A DNA stretch of 64,000 nucleotides from Prosapia bicincta (taxonomy: Eukaryota > Arthropoda > Insecta > Hemiptera > Cercopidae). A program made the translations under genes and the position numbers. The notes below the pieces were generated by a model. The model searched no databases and had not been told where the DNA came from. It saw only the letters and a list, made by a program, of their open reading frames with translations. Positions within the stretch are counted from its first letter, which is position 1. Every line of letters begins with the position of its first letter. The stretch covers positions 2,420,001-2,484,000 of the forward strand of contig JBAIZL010000006.1 of assembly GCA_036971475.1 (NCBI GenBank), read 5' to 3'. Below, piece by piece: positions 61,101 to 64,000 of the stretch.

Positions 61101-61848
61101 AGAAAGAAACATCTAATGTTCACAAATAATGTATGATAAAACGAGTCATGGTGAATAGTTGATTACTTCCCTTTCTCTAGAGGTGACAAATTAGTAAGTA
61201 TTTACTCAAAATATCTTATAATCACCTAAAATAAAATATCCTTAGATATTTCAATTGGTTCATTAATGGCAATGTATTAAATTTTTTACATTCTTAAAAA
61301 AAATTTAAATTATAAGAATGGCACCTTTCTTTTTATTAAAATAATTTGCTTAGAGAATTAATGCATTGATTGAATAGTTTAAATTTTGTCATTATCTGGA
61401 CAGATCTGATGTTAACAAATGCAATACAAAAATTTGTATTACTAGTTTCATGAACAGATCAAACAACCAAATATTTGTATTACTAGTTTCATGAACAGAT
61501 CAAAAAACCAACAATTTGTATTACTAGTTTCATTAACAGATCAAAAAACCAAAAATTTGTATTACTAGTTTCTTGAACAGATCAAAAAATCAAAAATTTG
61601 TATTACTAGTTTCATGAACAGATCAAAAAACCAAAAATTTCTCATATTATATTTTAATAGAATAATGTTTAATTTCAAATCATTTAAAGGAGTAATTTTA
61701 TTTTATATATAAGTAAACACAGAATGGAATGTAATTACCTGAACAAATCTAACAACTTCCAAGGTCACCTGCAGTGAAATAGGAATCAAATTGTTGTAGA
61801 GAATAATGAAAGTTAACAAATTGTATCCAAAGTTCTTGCTGATAATTT
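29093..61848 (-). CDS. P4-ATPase phospholipid flippase, ATP8A type (15 internal exons; both ends missing)
   Basis: The gene encodes a P-type ATPase that moves aminophospholipids from the outer to the cytosolic leaflet, normally with a CDC50-type partner. Fifteen exons with GT-AG borders join in one open frame of 2254 nt. In order they carry the TM4 PISL motif, the phosphorylated D in DKTGT, the nucleotide-binding KGAD, TGDKQE, the hinge [10 protein letters not shown] and TM5-TM10. NLNEELG just before the phosphorylation site and the exon order match the ATP8A1/ATP8A2 class rather than ATP9-11. The start and first exons (TM1-TM3) lie above 64000; the final exon was not identified. Introns run from about 0.15 to 15 kb and hold most of the repeats listed. 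No inactivating change was seen, so the gene is probably functional. The exons are listed separately. Confidence 0.95.
29472..30149 (-). mobile_element. Pogo/Tigger-like element, third TIR type, with possible transposase tail
   Basis: Ends CAGTAAAAGCTCT and GAACTTTTACTG with TA on both sides. The minus strand around 29860-30010 has an open stretch reading [18 protein letters not shown] that loosely resembles the C-terminal helices of Tigger transposases. The TIR words differ from the CAGTAGAG groups. Confidence 0.6.
30150..31238. other. AT-rich intron sequence without recognised features
   Basis: Nothing supported between the Tigger-like element and the Penelope tail at 31239. Confidence 0.5.
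31239..31334 (-). repeat. Solo Penelope-like 3' tail
   Basis: Matches one arm of 8452-8577 and 137-180 (CATTACGTTCGGTTGAATC and GACTATCCGAACTTTGAA). It ends before the ribozyme region and has no inverted partner, so it is a single truncated copy. Confidence 0.7.
31380..31870 (-). pseudogene. Pogo/Tigger-like transposase relic
   Basis: Minus-strand pieces in order: [17 protein letters not shown] and [20 protein letters not shown] (31664-31861), then [11 protein letters not shown] (second catalytic D, near 31505) and [20 protein letters not shown] (near 31395-31440). [10 protein letters not shown] is diagnostic for Tigger/jerky-type DDE transposases. Stops and frameshifts separate the pieces, and no terminal repeats could be set. 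Confidence 0.75.
32362..32405 (+). ncRNA. Hammerhead-like fold with non-canonical core (palindrome A, right arm)
   Basis: Stem I AGTGAT (32362-32367) with ATCACT (32400-32405); then TCGACAA where CTGATGA is expected; bulged T; stem II GGTC and GACC around AATT; GAA (32388-32390); stem III AGGTGCCT; C32399 at the cleavage position. Everything except the 7-nt core matches the hammerhead layout. The mirror copy is on the minus strand near 32193-32236. A function is not claimed. Confidence 0.45.
32662..32699 (+). ncRNA. Hammerhead-like fold, palindrome B, stem I lost
   Basis: TCGACAA, bulged T, GGTC, loop AAA, GACC, GAA, AGGTGCCT, C, ATCACTC. The 5' side of stem I is cut off at the palindrome axis, so this copy cannot fold fully. 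Confidence 0.35.
32988..33033 (+). ncRNA. Hammerhead-like fold, palindrome C
   Basis: Stem I GAGTGAT (32988-32994) pairs perfectly with ATCACTC (33027-33033). TCGACAA takes the core position, followed by bulged T, stem II GGTC and GACC around AAGT, GAA, fully self-complementary AGGCGCCT and C33026. This is the best-paired of the three copies. The stem III change from GGTGCC to GGCGCC makes it a perfect palindrome. Confidence 0.45.
33150..33531. repeat. Microsatellites (TA)n and (GT)n
   Basis: (TA)n at about 33150-33200 and a long interrupted (GT)n at 33379-33530, just inside the intron after flippase exon 14. Open frames through the (GT)n on both strands are repeat artefacts. Confidence 0.95.
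33578..33712 (-). CDS. Flippase exon 14: TM10
   Basis: Completes S, then [18 protein letters not shown] and [18 protein letters not shown]. The exon ends TTAGC before donor GTGAGT, in phase with exon 15. A (GT)n microsatellite begins about 40 bases past the donor. Confidence 0.93.
33959..34077 (-). CDS. Flippase exon 13: TM8 and TM9
   Basis: [39 protein letters not shown], ending two bases into a codon. HLAIWGSI is typical of TM9 in the ATP8A class. Confidence 0.95.
34078..34707. other. Intron sequence without recognised features
   Basis: Nothing supported beyond the branch and pyrimidine region before exon 13. Confidence 0.5.
34708..35142 (+). mobile_element. SINE-like element copy without tRNA-like block
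   Basis: TCAATTCTTAT start and AGGAATTGA end, with the shared 3' part (TTAGCATCAAGTATCATC, TGTATTTGAACTTG). The tRNA-like middle present at 10261 and 12810 is absent. Confidence 0.55.
35143..36085. other. Intron sequence; possible TTAA-type repeat ends
   Basis: ATCCCTTTGAGTCC near 35224 and AAGTCCCAAAGGGCC near 35867 could be ends of one old element, but flanking TTAA sites are not clear. Nothing else recognised. Confidence 0.3.
36090..36385. mobile_element. Inverted repeat with hammerhead-like arms
   Basis: Left arm about 36090-36185 and right arm about 36285-36385 share GACTTGCAAAACAG and its complement, the CAGAATAA block and TATCGAAA. Arms are separated by about 100 bp. Both keep part of the hammerhead layout pointing outward. 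Confidence 0.6.
36286..36325 (+). ncRNA. Hammerhead-like motif, right arm, stem II broken
   Basis: GGC (36286-36288), canonical core CTGATGA (36289-36295), a region where stem II pairs poorly, GAA (36315-36317), ATGT, T, then GCC (36323-36325) pairing with GGC. The left arm (minus, 36150-36185) has GGT, TGATGA, GAA, ACGT, C, ACC, so stem I covaries between arms (GGC/GCC against GGT/ACC). Stem II would need bases that belong to the core, which suggests a small deletion. Confidence 0.4.
37294..37551 (-). CDS. Flippase exon 12: TM6 and TM7
   Basis: Eighty-six codons: [15 protein letters not shown] (TM6 end), [31 protein letters not shown] (TM7) and [12 protein letters not shown] (into TM8). Confidence 0.96.
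37689..38094. mobile_element. Non-autonomous pogo/Tigger-like element
   Basis: CAGTAGAGTCCC start, GAGACTCTACTG end, TA on both sides, 406 bp. Internal words CTCGAATT and GGAAGCCCGACTC match 1690-2134 in opposite orientation. Confidence 0.78.
38187..38481. mobile_element. Non-autonomous hAT element
   Basis: Inverted ends CTGGAGTTCTCAATCTTT and CACTTTGAGAACCGCTG are the familiar hAT type. The flanks GTTTAGAG (38179-38186) and GATTAGAG (38482-38489) form an 8-bp target duplication with one mismatch. It is 295 bp, non-coding. Confidence 0.75.
38645..39335 (+). pseudogene. Non-LTR reverse transcriptase relic
   Basis: Plus-strand pieces follow the RT palm in order: [20 protein letters not shown] (family GVRQGCILSPLLFN), then [18 protein letters not shown] (the catalytic (Y/F)ADD box decayed to FNNT), INIDKTKFM-like sequence, [11 protein letters not shown] near 39130, and FEMQVYY-like sequence near 39280. 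Frameshifts and stops occur throughout. It lies in a flippase intron and is dead. Confidence 0.7.
39544..39855 (+). repeat. Non-LTR/SINE-type 3' tail copy 1
   Basis: Starts TACTAGCAGAGTACCCAAT and ends ATGGTATAGATTA. It contains CGGCTCAATGGGTCCAATAG followed by GATTGAGTAATACG. This tail type is common in insect genomes. Confidence 0.55.
40077..40295 (+). repeat. Non-LTR/SINE-type 3' tail copy 2
   Basis: Same order of blocks as 39660-39855 (AAGGCCAGTGGGGGAGTGCC, CAGCTCAATGAGTC, GATTGAGTAACACG, ATTAGATTTTTATA, ATAGATTA), same orientation, 220 bp downstream. It lacks the 5' block and has an expanded CA stretch. Confidence 0.6.
40385..40570 (-). CDS. Flippase exon 11: TM5
   Basis: Sixty-two codons: [19 protein letters not shown], then the hydrophobic TM5 segment with the YSFYKN core, then [19 protein letters not shown] in TM5 contains the lysine important for lipid transport in this family. 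Confidence 0.96.
40880..41220. repeat. Diverged piece of the TTAA-flanked 2.2-kb family
   Basis: Follows 11440-11810 in order: GCCCCCTCTACTA, TTGCATCAAA, ATTATTATTTT, TTTAATACCAGA. Both ends are missing. Confidence 0.5.
41911..42098. repeat. Palindrome with about 75-bp arms
   Basis: ACTTGTTTGTATTATCTTGG near 41914 matches its complement near 42090; the axis is near 42005. Arms contain CAGCAGACGCGTTTCACGC and its partner. A GAAAC follows a short hairpin, but no CTGATGA-type core is found. Confidence 0.75.
42214..42372 (-). CDS. Flippase exon 10: hinge motif
   Basis: Fifty-three codons: [37 protein letters not shown], ending SDYSIAQ. GDGAND is the magnesium-coordinating hinge of P-type ATPases. 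Confidence 0.97.
42373..43077. other. Intron sequence without recognised features
   Basis: Nothing supported. Confidence 0.45.
43078..43325 (-). pseudogene. Penelope-like element relic: GIY-YIG region
   Basis: Minus-strand pieces: [10 protein letters not shown] (family Y-x-(I/L)-x-C-x-x-C before the endonuclease core), [20 protein letters not shown] in shifted frames, [14 protein letters not shown] and [13 protein letters not shown], the counterpart of LEQYEIYRH at 247-549. Several frameshifts. It differs clearly from the 247-549 copy, so it is an older or different Penelope family. Confidence 0.6.
43902..45209 (+). mobile_element. Mariner element copy 3 (type A), longest open frame
   Basis: Starts CGAGGTCTGTTCAAAAAATAC and ends AACAGACCTCA, with TA on both sides. 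The reading begins at 44093 ([13 protein letters not shown]) and stays open to 44698, covering the N-terminal HTH part and the first catalytic region. There the expected GDESW reads SNESW, so the first catalytic D is N. A length change in a T-run near 44690 shifts the frame. HHDNAP (near 44850) is still recognisable; the [10 protein letters not shown] region is frameshifted. About 35 bases differ from the other copies just before the right end (45136-45175). Inactive. Confidence 0.92.
45473..45673 (-). CDS. Flippase exon 9
   Basis: Sixty-seven codons: [18 protein letters not shown], then [12 protein letters not shown] and [22 protein letters not shown](M/L)QK is strongly conserved in the family. 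The intron before it (about 4.4 kb) carries the 66-bp minisatellite. Confidence 0.96.
45674..46614. other. Intron sequence with a small tandem repeat
   Basis: Three units of about 21 bp (CTAGGCATTTTATACATTAT type) lie at about 46020-46080. Nothing else recognised. Confidence 0.6.
46615..47548. repeat. 66-bp minisatellite, 14 full units plus a partial
   Basis: Units start at 46615, 46681, 46747, 46811 and then every 66 bases to 47471, with a partial from 47537. One unit (46747) is 64 bp. Each unit holds two small inverted repeats, ACATTG...CAATGT and AGAATG...CATTCT. Variants (GTGGCTGG or GTGACTGG; TACGCAT or TATGCAT) tend to alternate, suggesting partial dimer amplification. 66 bp equals 22 codons, so a minus-strand frame stays open (46774-47514, 246 codons). 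That frame is best explained by the period, not by a gene. Confidence 0.95.
47549..48116. other. Intron sequence without recognised features
   Basis: Nothing supported. Confidence 0.5.
48117..49010 (+). mobile_element. Mariner-like relic (type D), internally deleted
   Basis: Flanked by TA at the left; terminal words CAGGGATGGTATG and the complement of CACAGGGTGTAG. Plus-strand pieces resemble mariner: NEQFSSVTR and [11 protein letters not shown] in broken frames, [20 protein letters not shown], then [12 protein letters not shown] (the HTH segment), and near the end [14 protein letters not shown]. The whole catalytic middle is missing. It is more diverged than the other mariners here. Confidence 0.65.
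49011..50110. other. Intron sequence without recognised features
   Basis: Nothing supported up to flippase exon 8. Confidence 0.5.
50111..50263 (-). CDS. Flippase exon 8: P domain TGD motif
   Basis: Fifty-one codons starting [20 protein letters not shown], then [12 protein letters not shown]. The TGDKQETA motif takes part in magnesium and phosphate handling. Donor GTAAGT. Confidence 0.96.
51030..51293. repeat. Interspersed repeat ending GTAGTCAAAGGG-TTAA
   Basis: Homologous by eye to 56615-56880 (GTGTAGCATTTA, CCTAGAGTACAGTACAAT, CTGAGAAATGGTAGAAC). The right end abuts TTAA at 51291-51294, which suggests a piggyBac-like end. The two copies share an open minus-strand stretch of about 70 codons, but no known domain is visible. 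Confidence 0.5.
51815..52008. repeat. Ribozyme-less palindrome of the 4022-4380 family
   Basis: Arms share CCCCAATACCACAAAAATAA and TTTTTGATTATTCTTGTGG with the outer arms at 4040 and 4340. The axis is near 51915. The inner part with the hammerhead is missing, so this copy is truncated symmetrically around the axis. Confidence 0.75.
52077..52137. repeat. (TA)n microsatellite
   Basis: About 60 bp of uninterrupted TA repeat in a flippase intron. The 105-codon open frame across it is a repeat artefact. Confidence 0.95.
52138..53288. other. Intron sequence without recognised features
   Basis: AT-rich; nothing supported up to flippase exon 7. Confidence 0.5.
53289..53426 (-). CDS. Flippase exon 7
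   Basis: Forty-six codons: [17 protein letters not shown], then [14 protein letters not shown]. The [11 protein letters not shown] stretch leads from the N domain back to the P domain. Donor GTATGT. Confidence 0.95.
54011..54157 (-). CDS. Flippase exon 6: KGAD segment
   Basis: Forty-nine codons starting [10 protein letters not shown] and including [15 protein letters not shown]. With the preceding K it rebuilds the KGAD nucleotide-binding motif. Splice borders are in phase 0. Confidence 0.95.
54266..54462 (-). CDS. Flippase exon 5: nucleotide-binding domain core
   Basis: Begins with the rest of the D codon, then [15 protein letters not shown] and [17 protein letters not shown], ending LFCK. 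F-S-x-x-R-K-RMSV is the adenine-side binding segment of P4-ATPases. K at the end joins to GAD in exon 6. Confidence 0.96.
54514..55200 (+). repeat. Repeat pair with 60588-60698, with a small unassigned open frame
   Basis: The first part (CATTCAAGCCTACGC, GTATAGCTCGGGATCC, TTATTTCCA) recurs at 60588-60698, directly beside a Penelope-like 3' end there. Downstream, 55021-55173 is open for 50 codons ([18 protein letters not shown]) without any recognised family. It could be 5' sequence of an uncharacterised element; this is a guess. Confidence 0.35.
55550..55582. repeat. Possible piggyBac-like terminal end
   Basis: CTAGGCATCAAAGTG followed by TTAA matches the style of the ends at 11347 and 57995. 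No partner end could be set. Confidence 0.3.
55728..55854 (-). CDS. Flippase exon 4: start of the nucleotide-binding domain
   Basis: Encodes [20 protein letters not shown], then ICHTVIPE and YHASSP, ending one base into a codon that exon 5 completes to D (SPDE, the usual family motif). Confidence 0.95.
56615..56880. repeat. Second copy of the 51030 repeat
   Basis: See 51030-51293; this copy lacks a clear TTAA end (CTAATCAAAAAATTAGG). Confidence 0.5.
56885..57830. other. Intron sequence without recognised features
   Basis: AT-rich; nothing supported. Confidence 0.5.
57838..58130. repeat. SINE-like fragment followed by a piggyBac-like end
   Basis: 57838-57935 matches the 5' part of the 10261/12810 element (AATAATTACAACTAATATAA, ATTAAGTGGC). 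At 57992 TTAA is followed by CACTTTCAGCACAGC and a GC-rich segment with CAGCACGCTC, the style of piggyBac ends. The other end was not found. Confidence 0.4.
58736..58864 (-). CDS. Flippase exon 3: phosphorylation site
   Basis: Forty-three codons starting [19 protein letters not shown]. The D in DKTGT is the residue phosphorylated during transport. The frame runs on past the donor, but GT at 58735-58734 joins it in phase to exon 4. Confidence 0.96.
58865..60277. other. Intron sequence without recognised features
   Basis: Nothing supported between flippase exons 3 and 2. Confidence 0.5.
60278..60373 (-). CDS. Flippase exon 2: linker to the P domain
   Basis: Thirty-two codons, both borders in phase 0: [14 protein letters not shown], then [12 protein letters not shown]. 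The [11 protein letters not shown] stretch directly precedes the phosphorylation site in the ATP8A class. Confidence 0.95.
60698..60960 (-). pseudogene. Solo Penelope-like 3' end with inactivated hammerhead
   Basis: Single-arm copy of the 137-832 family on the minus strand, with tail, ribozyme region and the end of the ORF in broken frames. The ribozyme core reads CTGATAA instead of CTGATGA (invariant G changed to A) and the cleavage-site C is missing after AACGTT, so it should be inactive (about 60755-60800). Confidence 0.7.
61430..61640. repeat. 41-bp tandem repeat, about 5 units
   Basis: Units of TTTGTATTACTAGTTTCATG plus AACAGATCAAAAAACC and an A-run, differing at a few positions. It lies about 100 bases downstream (in gene direction) of flippase exon 1. 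Confidence 0.9.
61739..61848 (-). CDS. Flippase exon 1 of 15 in window: TM3 end/TM4
   Basis: Begins with two bases of a split codon, then [16 protein letters not shown] and [21 protein letters not shown] in TM4 is the P4-ATPase signature that replaces the PEGL-type ion-site motif and lies on the lipid path. Donor GTAATT. Confidence 0.95.
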
Positions 61849-62872
61849 CTGGAAAAAATACAAATACATTTATTCAATTTACCTTTCAACTAATTTACCC
61901 CTTAGAATGCATTTTATGGGAAATCTTGATAATTTAGATTTCCGACAAACGTATTTACAAGTTTTAACATCTGTATCTAATTAAGTTTGAAAAAAATAGG
62001 ATTTTGCAAGTTAATGTTGGCATGATATAAATTGATAGCTACACTGTATTTATCATATTCAGACACTTGCATTTGTCAGCAATTTTGTTATCATATGAAC
62101 AAGCAGTCTCTATAGAAACTGTTTAAACCAGTTTGACATGATTTTTTTAATCCCATTAAAAACTTGCTTGATATAAGGTTCTTTCTGATATCTAGTCATT
62201 TATTATACTTTTGTTATGATTATAAAATTTGTTCAACAAGCCTGTGTTGAGAGTTTGCAAGTTGGTCACATCTCGCATTGGAGTCGCACCATGAACGAGG
62301 TTCAGTCCAATAACAATTATCCGACTATAAAACGACTACCATTTAAACCTCATGTGGCATTTTTTAAGCCACATTACAGTTGCGTTGTACCTGTGGACAA
62401 AGGGCTGAAAACTTCAACTTAACTGTTGCTCTATAAAATGACAACAGAACCACTTTCTATACACTACTTAGCCTGTTGTTCCATGTATTATATATAGTTA
62501 ATTAGAGCCTAGCTAGTGACAACCAAACGTAAATACTAAAAACCTTCACTGAAACTCTCACTACTCTAATATATTAACCAGACTAGTATTGGCAATCATA
62601 TCACCTTTGTCAATGATGGACTTACACCAATTAATTTTAATCCCAACATTAATTTTAATTATTGAAAGAGCTCGCCTTGTAAAAATTATCTAGTAAAAAA
62701 TAATACAAAACATTTAGGAAGTCAAACAACAAAACAATAGTTTTAGTTTCTTCGTTCTACCAAGTTTCAAAATCTGTAAAAACAAAATTGTTAATTTTAG
62801 AATGTATTTTATTCACAAGTAAAGATAAAGCTATCCAACTCGTTTCCTGTTCAAGATAATTTCAAATTAATA
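61849..62872. other. Intron sequence without recognised exon
   Basis: No upstream flippase exon was recognised. A short piece near 62495-62530 resembles the flank of the 9491 palindrome. The open frame 62216-62422 has no family features. Confidence 0.45.
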
Positions 62873-63658
62873 CATGGTGCGGCAGCATAACTTCCTTTTT
62901 TGAAAACTCAATAAAAACTATTGTATGCATCTGAAAATATTTATTTATTTTTTACAATGTAGGTACATGTCTACAGTTTTTATTTACATTGTTTTGAAGA
63001 TCAAATCTGTTAGGTGACGTCCCTCATTCTCCATACATTGCGTAAACCGATTTCTGGCGTTTGTCATGACTCTTGTTAGCATTGCAGTTGTTATGTTGGC
63101 AATTTCTTCTTGAACGTTGGTCTTCAAATCTTGTAGGGTTCTTGGCCGGTTAACATAAACACGGGATTTCAAAAAACCCCATAGAAAAAAATCGCCTCTA
63201 ATTGAGATAAGGCGCTCTGGAAAGTGTTCCCTTAAAACAGCCATCGATGCTCTTGAAGTGTGTGCTGTTGTACCATCTTGTTGGAACCAAGTGTCCCCCA
63301 AATCCAACTCTAGCCGTGAGAAAAAAAATTCTGTAGCATTCTTGTCGCACTTGCAGTTTGTCTGAATGTAGTGACCCATGTAACAATTGATTTGCGGTCT
63401 GGGACGGGAGCCAACGGGGCTAAATTAAAGCGATTCCGAAATGCGGACTGTGTTGCAATAACCGAACATCTGCTTGAAAAGTAAGCCTCAACGGCAAAGG
63501 CATGCTCCTCACTTTTCCAACGCATGATGGCGACTAAGACGTATCGGGACAAAACTTTACTGTACCCCCTCTTGAACGAGATCACTAGCGCTCCTCTATG
63601 ACATCAACTAACTGAATGGCGAGCATTTAAAAAAAGGAAGTTATGCTGCCGCACCCTG
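62873..63658 (-). mobile_element. DUF4817-type transposon, two internal deletions
   Basis: Inverted ends CATGGTGCGGCAGCATAAC and GTTATGCTGCCGCACCCTG, flanked by TA (62871-62872, 63659-63660), 786 bp. The minus strand keeps the N-terminal HTH part (63400-63560: EEHAFAVEAYFSSRCSVIA, PDRKSIVTWVTTFRQT) and the C-terminal part (62984-63330: DTWFQQDGTTAHTSRASM, DFFLWGFLKSRVYVNRP). The middle is deleted, and so is the segment that usually follows SIRGD (WPARSPDLSPC type). The second catalytic D is kept, the first region is lost. Sequence is otherwise well preserved, so this is a fairly young non-autonomous derivative. Confidence 0.85.
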
Positions 63659-64000
63659 TACATGGATGAACTAGTTTTATAAAACTGATTATATAATTAT
63701 TGTTTATATAAACAAATTAAATTGTCTTTTTACTTAACTGTGTACCTTACACCACTCAAATTTTTTTGTTTCTTACATTTATCCCATAGTCATTGGCTAC
63801 TTTTTTATAATATGTCTCTAGCATCTACAAGAAATAGAAAATTTTGCAGTGGCAAGCTCGAACATAATGAAAGAAATAGAGAAAAGAGTAGCTAAAAATA
63901 AACTTTTAGTCACTAACAAAATTTCCAATAGACCATTAAAACAATTCAGAACTTTGGTAAAATGCAAGTGCTTTATTTAAATAATACCAAAAATAAGAGG
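63659..64000. other. Intron sequence without recognised exon
   Basis: A splice-like segment on the minus strand at 63777-63824 was tested and rejected as a flippase exon because of phase. Confidence 0.5.

Noticed and set aside
63777..63824. Possible upstream flippase exon on the minus strand with AG and GTAAGA borders
   Set aside because: Exon 1 in the window needs one leading base. In that phase this segment has an internal TAA, and in the open phase it does not join. The peptide also does not resemble the TM3 region.
1..64000. CRISPR arrays, operons, ribosome binding sites, rRNA or intact tRNA genes
   Set aside because: The window is eukaryotic. Tandem arrays here are satellite-like, and the only tRNA-like sequences are the SINE-type promoter blocks.

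Overview
The window looks like a stretch of a large, AT-rich arthropod genome, most probably an insect. The reasons are long introns packed with mariner, pogo/Tigger-like, piggyBac-like, hAT, Penelope-like and non-LTR relics, and many microsatellites. The species cannot be named from this sequence. Nothing prokaryotic is present.

One host gene is clearly recognisable. It is a P4-type phospholipid flippase of the ATP8A (class 1a) type on the minus strand. Fifteen consecutive coding exons run from 61848 down to 29093. They join without a frame break and cover about 751 codons, from the TM3/TM4 region (PISL motif) through the phosphorylation site (DKTGT), nucleotide-binding domain (KGAD), hinge (GDGAND) and TM5-TM10 into the C-terminal tail. 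The first exons lie beyond 64000. The last exon or exons were not found; they may lie below position 1 or be too short to recognise.

Layout. 1-29 kb is downstream of the last recognised exon and is mostly mobile-element debris: Penelope-derived palindromes, two mariner types, a 2.2-kb TTAA-flanked element, SINE-like elements, RNase H relics, a DUF4817-type transposon and pogo/Tigger-like elements. 29-62 kb is the flippase gene, whose introns hold the same families plus a 66-bp minisatellite (14 full copies) and three tandem palindromes around 32-33 kb. 62-64 kb is intron with an internally deleted DUF4817-type element.

The most interesting layer is a set of long palindromes. At least two carry textbook hammerhead ribozyme motifs (stem I, CUGAUGA, stem II, GAA, a short self-complementary stem III, cleavage nucleotide, stem I return) in both arms. 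One of these is plainly the 3' end of a Penelope-like retroelement, with the ORF stop codon inside the ribozyme core. Three further palindrome families keep the hammerhead layout with altered cores. One of them, at 32-33 kb, has intact stems and GAA but UCGACAA where CUGAUGA is expected. All folds were worked out by hand and none is tested.
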